A DNA stretch of 64,000 nt. It comes from Wuchereria bancrofti (Eukaryota > Nematoda > Chromadorea > Rhabditida > Onchocercidae). The DNA is taken from positions 3,766,399 through 3,830,398 of the forward strand of contig SSBO01000001.1 in assembly GCA_005281725.1 (NCBI GenBank). Reading direction: 5' to 3'. Each line of letters opens with the position of its first letter. Position 1 is the stretch's first letter. Both the position numbers and the translations under genes were made by a program. Of this stretch, positions 1-12,000 are shown piece after piece. The notes beneath the pieces were generated by a model. It was not told the origin of the DNA and made no database searches. It worked only from the letters and a program-made list of their open reading frames with translations.

Positions 1-174
1 TGCAGTAACAGATAAGATTCTGAAAAAAGCTTAAATTATTGAATTCCTAATTTTTTGATGCTAAATACACTTATACATCGAGGAAACAAATTAGAGTAAG
101 TATGTGACACGCATCAAAGTGAGTCAGATTATAAATGAATGATGGATAAGTCATGTCACTTTGTAAGACAATGG

Positions 175-2428
175 TTACTCCTTCGATCGCTGCAGGGGTG
201 TCGAAATATTCCCTTGACCTGATTTACTAGCATGCATAATGTCCATCTTTTTTGGTGGTACTGCTTGCATAAGCAGTGGATTGAATGGATCTGCACCAAT
301 TGGAGTGAACATCGACATCTCGTGGATCACCAGACGTCTGGAGATTAGAATGTAAGAAAGATTTTGATGCTCATTCCACTTATGATAAAAACGAGGTGAA
401 TAGTTAATCACAGGCATAAACAGTGCTGAATATAAAAATCGGATCATGAAGATAGGTGGAAGGGAACATCAAGACAAATAAACGAAGAAAAAAAAACTTT
501 TGGCCATATCCATGCTTTCCGCGATAAATGCCTTTCAAAGTTCCTGGTAGAGCATTTTGCCGAATCTTTTCTGCTTCATTTAAACCGATCTTAGTAGTGT
601 CTTGTGCCATCCTATTTTTATAAATTTCAATAATTTAGAAGGAATAACAGTAATCATTATTTTAAAACTGGATGATTTCCTGAATGAAATTAACTAACAA
701 GAATCAGTTTCAAAGCTTTTTATTTAATACCTGGGATCCTTTTCAGGGACTTTTTCGACAAGTAGTACAAATTTAACCACTCGTATAGCTTGCACATCTA
801 CCGCTCTTTCAATTGTCATCAGCACCTGCCAAAACTTTTTAATTTAAAAACTTAACTTTTGACATTAATAGTTTAGAAATCAATTGTGTAAATGCAATGC
901 AACGCAATTGTATAAATGCATGTAACGTACAAATTTACGGTGTTTGAGTCCTGAAATGACTCGTTCACCGCATGATACAGTTGACGTAACCGGTGTACCA
1001 TCTACGTCTACGATACAGTCACCCATCAAACAAGCGGCTGATGCTATGCTCATTTGATCTATACTCGTTACATATACCTGAAATAAGCTAGACTCACTGT
1101 TGGATTTCTGGAAGCTTGATAATGACATTTTATGTTCCTTACACTGCGTAGTGTTCAGCAGTAGACCAAACGTAATATCTTTTCTTCTACAGATTTTCCG
1201 CAGTATTTGAAAACATCTTTAGTATTTATCAGGAGAATTTATGTTCTTAAATCGATAATCAATGCAGCAAGACACAAACTTTACTATTATATGATTTAAC
1301 ATTCATTCCCAGATTACCGCCTGGATAAAGGATCATCAGACCGCGAATATAACTATATCCCGGTGCACGATCATATCCTTTTGGTAATCTAGTAGCTGGC
1401 GTATTCCACAGCGGTCTTCGCAGCCGCAAATTAAACTGAAATTGGAAATATGCTTCACTGTTTAACCCGAAAATAAAAATTTGAGACCGTTCACAACCTC
1501 CTTGCCAACATCTCGTAATAATTTCAGCTTATCGTAGAATTCTCTTTTACTGGTAATTGGTTCATCTTCAATATGTGTTAGGAAATCGCATATTTTCAAC
1601 ATTCCATAAAATATTGAATATTCCTCTATTCTAAGAATAAGCAGCGATTTGGTTATAACAACGCCCACCTGAAAGACTGGATCACTTACAAAGAGTATTT
1701 CAAAAAAAAAAAATTGGATAATTGCATTATCATGGTATAGGGTTAACCTGTTTGTTCATATCATTTTTTTCAAATATGATGCAATTATCGATCGATTTTC
1801 AAATTTCCGAAACAGCAAGGACAATATGACAGCGTAAAAGGAGCATAGAATAAGGGCGATTTGTAAACTTAAATTTCTTTCACTTTTTTGTCTCTGTGAT
1901 TGAACTTTGCTTGTATATTCACATTGACAACGAGGTCATCTGGTAATTCACACGGAAATCCAAGATTGTTTTGTATTTGTGAAATTTGAGCTTTTGGTGA
2001 GGATACGCTTTTCCCGCGTCTTGTTACCAAACTGAAACTTCTCATTTTCGGGTTAAATATGACGAATTTGTTTTAGTCATAATTTTAAACTGTTTTAATA
2101 AGAGTTACTAAGAAATTCTACAATAAAAGAAACTTGAACTTCATAGATAAAGATACCAAGCTCTTGACGGTGTCATTGCCTTTTTCACCTTTCGATTAAT
2201 AGGATGCTTTTCGTCTGAAATCGCTTCCGCTATGCTATTAGATTTTCTTACAGATGTTTTGAACTGCGACGATGGTGAGAATTTGTTGATAGGTGATTGT
2301 TTCCTTTGCTTTATATTGTTCCTGTCAGCGGTTTGATCTTCGTTGTTTGATGCTGTATTGTCCGATGATTGCACTTGCGATGATGATGATGTGGTCCGTG
2401 TATTCCGTAAATTTTGGAAAGCTTTCAT
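175..2428 (-). CDS. Tandem PDZ-domain protein, 8 exons
   Basis: Exons in coding order: 2428-2157, 2031-1884, 1668-1495, 1435-1280, 1077-931, 825-731, 611-498, 337-175. Phases close throughout and give 422 aa. The first about 90 residues are Ser/Thr/Asn-rich and look disordered. PDZ 1 runs from about residue 120 (DDLVVNVN) through VGVVITK and ends near FNLRLRRP. PDZ 2 includes YIRGLMILYPGGNLGM, VYVTSIDQMSIAS and GDCIVDVDG and ends near KFVLMTIERAVD. A Lys-rich linker and a Pro/Met-containing tail follow. PDZ domains bind C-terminal peptides and scaffold signalling or junction complexes; the partner here is unknown. The ATG directly follows a CAG acceptor, so it is either a trans-spliced start or an internal Met with upstream exons missed. 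It is divergent from NDUFA8. The family name is firm; specific orthology is not claimed. Confidence 0.82.
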
Positions 2429-3510
2429 CTGTGACTGTTATGGCATTACAATTGTAATTTCTAAAGGCTTTATTTGATTTTGAAATTTCGGATCTGCCCA
2501 GAAATATCTGAATATTTCAAAATCTGTAAAACAAAAAAATCTCTTCAGATTTAAGATCAATCTTAAATATTTTGATTAAAATAATTGCAAAAGTTGGCTG
2601 AAGCAGGAAGAAATTTCCGATTTCTGAAATTTCCAAAACCTTTTCTCTAGGAGTCAGCTATGGCTATCAGACCTCTGTGAAAACTACTTGTCATTCAACC
2701 AACTTTGCAGGTAACTTGGATAGAAAATTTATGATTTTCCAAACGTATACCTTTTATACTAAGTGAAGCTTGAATTTGCATATAAATCGAGTTTTTAAAG
2801 ATTCCGAACGTCTTGTCAATTGTTTTAATGATGCAGCATTGGGATATTGCAACCATGTAAACAGCTCGAAGATCGAAGGAAAGATGGGCAATAACAGCAT
2901 GATCCATGTTGTAATTCTGGCCATCAGGCTACTCCACTTAGTAGCCAACTAACCAAATTGTCAATAAAGTGGTCCTCAAGCCTTTTTAGCTAGGAGATGT
3001 AACTAGTCCCCAGTCTCGAACTGCCTTCTTTACCTTCGTACTTCTCGAGACCAACTTTTTCATTCTGCCATTGCACTGAGTCGGGAAAATCGAGCGTTCT
3101 TCCGGGTCGAAGAAACGGTGGTAGGCGGGTGGTTAGAGGGTAGGGGGGAGGATGAGAGGTGTTCCCTGGTAATATTTACGGTGGATTATGAACTGGCGCT
3201 ATTTATAGGGAGCGAGAGGGTTGTGCTGATTCTTTTGGGAAACTGATTCCCCGCCGTTCTAGATAGCAGGATAATTTAAAGGTTAAGGAAACGACTTATT
3301 TAATTAACTTGTATTATTCCTTCTTTATTTGTTTATGAGAAGAAAGGGGAAGTGAGGGAATAGCTGGACCAAATATGCGTGAATTTGCTACCGTTGCCAT
3401 ATCAGTGTTGTGGAACTTGTTTGTACCTTCCCGCCGTCATTTTCCACTGATTATTTATCAACAATTTTTTGTCGTTTGCATAATTTGTTTAATAATCTCA
3501 TTTTAAGGGG
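2429..3510. other. Divergent intergenic region, PDZ gene / NDUFA8
   Basis: No exon is supported here. The region holds the 5' flanks of two diverging genes. A G-rich stretch at about 3115-3160 (runs of GGTGG, GGGTAGGGGGGAGG) stands out against the AT-rich background and may belong to a promoter. Position 3502-3510 reads TTTTAAGGGG just before the NDUFA8 ATG, so a TTTTAAG trans-splice acceptor is possible. Confidence 0.4.
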
Positions 3511-4862
3511 ATGTTAACCAAAAGTACTCCAATGCCGTCAGATGAAGAACTAATAGTGCCTCATGAAATCACTCTTTCAACGCCTTACTTTAAAGCTGTT
3601 ATACCATACATGCATAAAGCATGTGAGAGAGAAGTTAAAGTTCGTTTTTTCAATTTTTGTCAACTTGACTGAATATTGAATTCTATTCATTTTGCGATTT
3701 TGAGATTTTTTTTAAATTATAGATAATTTAGTGTATTTGTCTATGAATTGACTATTATTTTTTACTTTTATTGTTTATATTTAAGAGTTGATATACTATA
3801 TTTACAGGACTTTATGTTGCGTCGACAAGAAACTGAAGATCCGCGGCTTTCACTAAGAGAAGGTCGGGCTCTTACCGCATGCGGTATCAAATTTTTACAA
3901 GCACTGAAAAAGGTTTGCAATGAAAATGTTGATCGTTATGCTGATTGTATTGATCACCGCACTTCCAAACTCTACATTACACCGTTTGTTCCTTTTCATT
4001 GATACATACCTAAGATTGGAAAAATTTTTTGATTTTAAATGCATTTTGAAGTATAGTTGCAAGAATTGTATTATTTTACTTTCAGAATTTTCTGTGGTTT
4101 CTTGGGACCATTTTTGTTAACTAAATTATTTAATAATGATAATAGTTACAGTTGCCGTGAACAACAGCGTCGTTTGGATATTTGCGTAGAAGAAAACTTG
4201 AACATTATTCGACCAAGAGTGGGATATTTCAGCAAATTACATGTACACAACGCACACTTTCCAAGACATGGTAATTACAACAATATTTTGGTTTATTTAT
4301 CTCATTTGTATTTAAGTTCATATTGGTAAGTTGTTCAAATACTCTCTGCTTTCTTTAGTTTAAGCGTTACTTTTGACTAAAAATTCTGAAATTGTTCCAG
4401 TAGTGCATGATATGTTGAGATAGTGGATTTTTATTTCTGTATCTTTTTCAAGTTCTTTACATATGGACTATACCATAATGGTTCAAATTTTTGTCTTTTC
4501 AATTTTTGCATTATCTACTAAAATTAATTTTCGACGTCAGAATAATTTTAAAAATAAGAAAATCATTATTTAACTGATTTAAATTATTTTATTATCAAAG
4601 CTACCATTTCCCTGGTTGGTTAAGATCCAGTGGTTTTCTAGCTTTCGGTCATCGTGATTGGCTTTGCATTTCGCTACTAATGTGATGGTGTGACTTTTAG
4701 CGTTTATTTATTAATTCATTTATTTGAAATGCTTCAGTACATTACACACGAGATTATAAAGCAGAAGCTGCGAAAGTATTGGCGGAATTACCAGACAATT
4801 ATCATTTACGTGATGATAGTCGTGCTTACGAACAACAGCGCTACAGTTTCTTCGATATATGA
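3511..4862 (+). CDS. NDUFA8: NADH:ubiquinone oxidoreductase subunit NDUFA8 (PGIV)
   Basis: Exons 3511-3639, 3808-3983, 4152-4270 and 4738-4862 give 182 aa; the human protein has 172. NDUFA8 is a twin CX9C (CHCH) accessory subunit of mitochondrial complex I, on the intermembrane-space side of the P module. Visible family features are PSDEEL near the N-terminus, the segment DFMLRRQETEDPR, and a complete second hairpin: CNENVDRYADC (C-x9-C) followed by CREQQRRLDIC (C-x9-C), then IRPRVG. In the first hairpin only the outer cysteines remain: the human inner pair is Arg (DFMLR) and Ser (PRLS) here. There is no N-terminal presequence, as expected for MIA-imported proteins. The start is the first ATG after a TTTTAAG acceptor-like site. 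It lies 1.16 kb upstream of the CUX gene on the same strand, with its own polyadenylation signal. Confidence 0.93.
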
Positions 4863-4936
4863 AGTGGTCATAGTTGCTTGCTTTCCCTATTTTTTCATTT
4901 GTATAAATCAGGATTTGTCTATAGAAAGTATTTTTT

Positions 4937-4942
4937 AATAAA
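4937..4942 (+). terminator. Polyadenylation signal AATAAA of NDUFA8
   Basis: A canonical AATAAA lies 75 bases after the NDUFA8 stop and is followed by a T-rich stretch. It is the most likely 3' end of that transcript. Confidence 0.55.
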
Positions 4943-6025
4943 GTTCTCTTCTCCAGTCTTTTGTATGACTTAAACGTTTCACGTATCTTTTTATCTTAAA
5001 CTATGTTTTAGATATGGATAATATTTTAGGCCAGCTATAAATTGGATACAATGAAAAATGATTTTCCTTGCTTGTTCAAAGGGAAAAGATCTCTCCGAAT
5101 CTTAGAATGTAAATTTTTGCTAGTAGTTCTGAACGTTATACTAGTTTAATTGTTAAATCTGATTTCAAAATGATAGATGAATTATAGCTATCTCTTTAGT
5201 GAACCCAGTGAATTTCATATAACAATGAAGTAGGTCGATCTGTGATCGATCTGTGAGGGTGTCGTTGCACATATTGATCGGTTGATCAGGGAAGTTTCGC
5301 GAGTATTCGTTGACACACTACAAATACCACAATGGTTTCTAGCAGCATGTTTTGATATCTTTGTGTACTATTGTATATTTAAATTAGAGATCCAATTAGC
5401 TGACTTTTTCTCCATTATTTCAGTTTCTCTAAGTTAGTAGGAATAAAATAGATGCCAAAATTAGAGATCGAAAGTTAGATCAATGATATGGTGTGAAGGA
5501 ACTCAGGAGAAATAGACTTCAAATAATTTGTAGTAACGGTACAGCTAGGTGGTTTGAGTAATCACCAATTCTAAATATACTGGCTATTTAGGACTAATTT
5601 ATGGGGCTCTTTAAGCCGTTATTGAAATAAATTGAAATTACTGAGATATATACATAGTTATTATCTTAAAATTGCTTGCGATAGCAGCTCAGTATATGCG
5701 TGCGGTAAGACTGTACAGAAAGAATGACCTCTTACTTCTGTTCTGATTTACTTGACATTTCAACCAAATCTTATATCTTATCAAGATTCAAAAGGTACTT
5801 GTTTGAAAATTACTGATGTAATACCTTTGTTGTCTATTATTTCTAGAGCATAATTCATATTATTAAAATGTGAGCAAAGCAGAAATTATAAGAATTCGAC
5901 GTTTCTCCCCAACTGCCGAAACACTGCTCGCTGTTACATCTTCGATCCTTCGAATTTCTATGTTAATTTTTCAAGACTAATATTTCAGACAGTGGGTAAA
6001 GCTAATTATTTCTTTAGAAAGTGAT
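4943..6025. other. Intergenic, NDUFA8 to CUX/CASP
   Basis: No coding exon is seen. A short direct repeat around 5234-5252 (GATCGATCTGTG) is the only local structure noted. At 6012-6019 TTTCTTTAG precedes the CUX start by a few bases and is a plausible trans-splice acceptor. Confidence 0.35.
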
Positions 6026-9000
6026 ATGGCAATAGATCCACAAAACATGCAGGAAGTGGAAAGTGTGGCGAAGAAATGGTCACAGATCGATTTCGAGCAC
6101 TTGCAGGTATAATACTGCTTAAACGGACTTTCCAGCTGAGCAAGTTGAAATAGCATCTAAGTTTTTTATCATTTCATTTTAGTCGATCTTCGTTATATAC
6201 TTGGTTCATTTTTAAGGGATAAGCTAATTAATATAAGCTAATTAAGTGGCAGTGTGTTAAGGTTCTTCACTATATGTTTATTTATCCTTTCATAATTTTC
6301 GATTGCATTCATGGTTGTAATTCGTCAAATTTATTGTAACTCGAAAGAATATGAAAAGGTCAAAAATTGCAGTCGAGGAATGTGAAATAATGACTAACCG
6401 ATTTGGAATTGCATAAAAGAAAAAGGTCAGTAAGCAAAATGCAGCTGGTTGAATAACCCCCAGAATCAAAAGAGGAGAAGGTGCTTGTAAATATTTTGGA
6501 AAAAATCACGCAAACTTTCCTCATGTATTATGAAAGTATAGTTGGAAATGCCCAGTTTATGAACAACTTATTATCTGTTGTATGAAATTCGACTCATATC
6601 AGATGTAAAGAATGTGGATACTTTCCTATTTTCCATCCGTCTTGGAAATATCTAAAATAGTATGCATCATGAGGATCATTCATTTTTGTTCCTCAGCTGA
6701 TTATCTGTTTTTGCTTTTCAATAAAATACATATTTGGCGAAAAAAATCGCATCTGAGGCACATGCATGCATTATCGGAGAAAGATGGGCTGTTCCCGTGT
6801 TGAAGTAGTCTCTGGAGTATTGTCTATCAGTGAGCCGCAATTTATTGAGCTCATGTCAGATAAATCGATATCAATAAATTGATTTGTTTACTGATGCACG
6901 TGTATCTCTGTGTCCGTGGATATATATGTGTTCGAAGAGGTTCAGTTCAGTGAATGGTCAACACGGAGTTTGAAGTGTAAGTCTGAATGGAATGGTGGGT
7001 GAGAAGGAATGTTATTTTGTCGTAGAATCAAATCATGCAATTGTTGCCGTGAAACGAGAGCCCATCTGGCAGATCGATTTTCGATGAGGCTTCAAAACCA
7101 TACTTACTGAAATGGTTGTTAACTGACTGACTGAGTAAATGCATCTCAGCTGCATACAGCTCAGACCACTGGCTTATTCTCCCGTATACTTCAGTTACTG
7201 ATCTCTCTATTTCATCTTCCCTCTTTTAAGCCTTTTCAACAATTAAATGACATCACTGCTTAACTTAATTGTAACATATTACTAACGTTGTCGATCATTC
7301 ATTCATAATTGAAATCCTTATAAAGTAGTTTGAATTTATTGCTATATAGAATCAAAAATAATCTAATGGTTAGAGGGAAGTTCCGAATTCAATTGCTGAG
7401 AACAGTGCATTCTTAAATACTACCGTTTATTATTATGTCGTAAATACTATCTTTTATTATTATTTTCTATTGCATACTGTGGTATAATTTTTTATGTAAA
7501 TCAAGAAAAATGCGGTTCTTGTACCTGATTTTTGATCTCTCTATCCTCTTCCTCTCTTTCCTTCTGACCCGACTCAGGTTCGTCTTAAAATCCTCACCTC
7601 GTGTGGACACCGTTGATCGATATGGATACTCCCTCGTGTTTAATCCTCACCTCGTGGGGATACCGTTGATCGATAAGAGTACTTGTTTATTCTTTATTTT
7701 ATGAACCATTCTTTTTTAGCGACTTTTGCAGAGGAATTTAAACGAAGAAGTACAGGCAGTTGGTGTGAGAGAGAGTCAGTGCAGAGTAGCTCGCCAACAG
7801 TTAATTGCTGAAAGCAAAAATTATTATGAACATGCTGATAAGGTAAGTAACCATTTTACTATGGTTTTTTACTTATGCAACTTGGTTTTACCTTAATTAT
7901 CGGCATCAAGTCTACAATAAAAGATTTTATTGAGATCTGGTTATCTGATCATCTAATAATGGTTAAGATTGTCATTTCTGTCGATCGATTTTTAAAAATT
8001 AATATTTATCCGTCGAAACATTATGGTATGTGTTGAATTCTTGATATCATGATAGTTGTCGTGATGGTCTGTGAAAAGAAAAATGGTATAGTTTAAGATG
8101 TGTTAAGGTCTGCATTTCACGTTTCAATACGACATGAAGTGATATATAACTGACGGCATCAGTCAGATCATTGCAGTAGTGAAAGGGATATAAGTCAGCA
8201 AAAAAGTTTTATGCTGCCAAAAACAAAAAAAAGGGAAATTTTAAGAATTACAGTTATGAGCCAAAAAGTTAACTAATGTAGCTCTGTTATTCCTGGAATA
8301 TTTGCAGTGGCATGGCATCATATAGGTCTAAATCAAGTGGGTATAAAAGATAAAAGTCAGAAAAGCAACTGGTTGCTTGATACTTATAAACTTACAAATG
8401 TTCTTTTCTATACTTGAAGTTTTTCTTTTTTTGTAGCAGTCACGCAAAGCTGCTTCGCCGCTAATTAGAGCGTTCCAAAAAGAGTATGATCGAGCTATAG
8501 AAAGAGCAAAAGCAGCAGAAGCTGATTTAATCTTTGTTTGCCGAACATTCACTGCTGTTTGTGGTAAGAAAAATTTTTATCAATAGAACAAAATTAGTTA
8601 TTAGAATTTCCTCATTTTTTTTGTTTATATGCATCGCTGTGCGTTGGAATTTATTGATCTTTAAATAGGTTCAAACGCTAAGATTAGCTTTTTATATCTG
8701 AGAAAAGTGACAGTGTGAAAATTATTGTAATGTCAGCTTAATCACCACTTATCGCAAATGCATAACGTTTGAGAATATTTCTGTGTGAATATTATGGGAA
8801 TTCTTTCCGCTATATTTGCTAGTTATATTTATTCATAGGCACATAATCGAAAAATCTCTTCATCAAATGTGATTGAGACCGTTTAAATTTGAGCAGGGTA
8901 GGCCTGAATGGATTTTTGAGAAGCGTAAATTATGACTCAATATGTGTTAGTATCTCGTAGTCGCAGAGGTAGACTTCACTAAGCTGAGTCTGAGTCAAGC

Positions 9001-12000
9001 GTTGATCATTGCTCTAGTAAGCAGTAAGTTTCTTTTACAAGGCTGTCTAGCTTAGCTTTGCTGGAGCTCGCGCAATCGCATCGATTATTTGCTTTTGAAG
9101 CGTTCCATCCATCCTTCCGTCCATTGCACCCGCATTATACTGAATCGACCGTCAATCGCTTCATTCTTTCATTTATCCCTGGGAAATCGTTTATTTTTGG
9201 GTTCGATTTTCTGCATCCAGTCACTAGCCAGTTAATGAGCAACGCGTAGTCGATAGTTCTGTCTCCGCAATCGTCATATCGGCAATCGAATTCCTGAGAC
9301 ACATGTAAGCTTGCGCTTGTCTGCTCATCACCACACTTATATTGCTTACAATCGTCCTGCATCCCTACTCAAGCTGTGATCCAAGGTTGCTTATTGATTA
9401 ACTCTAAATTGTCGTCATGAGACCACTGGTTCGTTGCTTTGTCTCTCTTCTCCTTTATTTCTCTTTTTTTTTTCTGAATTTATCAAATTCAGTAACGAGA
9501 TTTTGTGTATGTCAAATAGAACAGAAAAAAATTTTCGGATTCTCCTCATTTCTCTACGCATACCTACTTATTGTACTTTTTTATATTTTTTTACAGATCC
9601 TTCTCCATATTTGGAACAGGTTTCAACATTGCTAAAGGAAGTCGTGCGATTACGTTCTGTTGAAGAGCAAGTTAGGGACCTGACTAAACAGCTGAATGAG
9701 TTACAAGAAGAATATAATCACTTACGAAATCAGGGTATGTACTTATTAAATTCGCGTTATACTTACAAATATTTTGAAATATTCAAGAAGTGATTTTTAT
9801 TCCGAGAAAACCTGGTGCAGCATAAATGTGCGTGACTAATCTCGAGGAATAAGATGGATGTAGTGAGGATGACTACTTTTGAGCGGGAGACTAATTCTGA
9901 ATGGGGAGCTTGTGTGCCAAGAATAGTTATTCCAGATGAATTGTACTTGGCATAAGTTAACGTTTCAGTAATATCGATAACAATAAGCTGAATACGGGCA
10001 ATCTTGATGTTTAACATTTTCGCTGAAATAGTCAAGCAACAGGTACAGAAATGCAAAATTTAATTAACATCAACAAAATTCGTCCTTTGCGATATCCGTT
10101 AGGAAGAACTCTTGGTTAGTTTCTAGTCGTGTACAAATAAGACCCTAAAATAAATGAACTTGAACAGATCGAGAACGGAAACTGATTTTTATCAGGATTT
10201 TGCATGAACATTCGACAGGTCTTATAATCTTTAACTTCTTAGAAGAGTAATTTAAATTTCAAGTTAAGCCTTCTCTTCAGATCTAACCATTCGGCAACTC
10301 AAAGAACGGATGAAAGAAATGGAAGCTAAAACAAACAGTAGTATCCAGGTTTGCTTAATTGTGGATAATGAATTTTTATAACAATAGCTCGATAGGATCG
10401 CGGATGATCCAGATTCATTGGTAGTACTCCATTTTGTTATTTTTTATGCCCATCTCTGTTTGGCCTTCCTGCTTTGCCTTCCTTTGACTAATAAACTGTT
10501 GTTCCTTATTTGACATAAAATAAGGTATAATTGAAATATAATACAGAAATATATTGCTGCAGACTGCAATAAATGAGAGAGAAAAAGGACTGCGCGTCGA
10601 ACTGGAAGCATTTGAAAGAGAAGTTGCTGAAAGGCGGGTGCAAAGTACTGCTGAAAACAAAGTGCTGTCAGATGCTGTCGCAGATCTAGCGGTATGTTTT
10701 CGTCAAATATTACGAATATCTATAAGTTATGGAATATTATATCAATTTAAATTCCTTTCTTGAAGATTTTTACTGCATAATGATTGAAAGTGATCGGTTT
10801 CGTGATCGTCCAAAAATTTGCCAGTCTTCCATAGCATACTATAATTATTTCTCTATGAATAATCAGTCTACAATACAGTTTTCCATCAATTTTAGATGAA
10901 GAACAAAGAAACCAATCGGATATTTGAAGAGACAAAGTTACAATCGGTAAAAAATGAAGGTGTAGACGACGAAAAATTGGGAATTGTTACGAATGATCTC
11001 GAGAACGCTTTACAAAGAGCTGTTAGTATGACAAAAATACTGGATTGTCTTCTTAATTTTTTAAACTCGATGAAGCCATCGTATCATTTATTTAATCAGA
11101 TCAATGAGAAGGAAATGCAGTTCTGTAAATCTTGTAGTTTTTTTTTACCTTCAAAAAATAACTTGTTGATGGTCTTTCAGGTGGAAGCAGAAAAGAAAGT
11201 GCAGCGTTTGCAAGGTGAATTGGAGCGCTTTAGCCGTGCTGGTTCGAATCCAAATGAGGGAGCATTTGGAGGCACTTCCCTGACTCATTCGAAAGACAGT
11301 CAGGTCATTGGATTTGAAAATTTTGTTTCTGCCTAAAATATTCTTTTTTTTTTTGAACATTTTACTAAAAGTACATGTTGTAGATTCGTAAATTGTTGGA
11401 AGAAAACAAGAAGCTGAACTCGAAGCTTATCCATTTGAAAACAGAATCGAACAAACGTATCGATGAGTTGACTCAAGAATTGGAACGCCATGTGGAAATT
11501 GTGGCGCAGTTGCGAGCCCAACTAGAAGCTCAGTCTGATTATGAAGATAATGAAAAGGGTTTAAGGTTTGTGTTATTTCTAAGTTAAGCTTTGAGATCAA
11601 GGATGAAGAAGCAATTCATTCTAAAAAACAAACGACAGAACTGAAAAGTCTAACTTATGATTATGGTAACATTGTAATGTTGTGAAGAAAACAATTTAAA
11701 GCTATAGGAAGTGAGTTCAGCTACCGCTGTAATTTAAGTTTAAATACAAATTAAAAAATTTTCTCTAGATTACTTTACTGTTTAGGAATCTACGTAATGT
11801 TGAGTTGGGAGAAGAAACTGCTGAAAGAACATGTTTCGTGAGCAATGGTGTTACTGCCACTGCGACTGCAACAGCCGAAGTGCAGTTGGGTGGTCGTTCG
11901 AAGGCACTTGATGAATTGCTTATTGGAAAAAATCGCAAATCGCATAGTGAAAATGCGGATTTGCAAATGCGTAATCAAAAATTTGAAGGTTTGTTTACTG

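Noticed and set aside
11240..11250. GGTTCGAATCC matching a tRNA B box
   Set aside because: It lies inside a CUX coding exon (reads AGSNPNE) and no A box or cloverleaf can be drawn around it.
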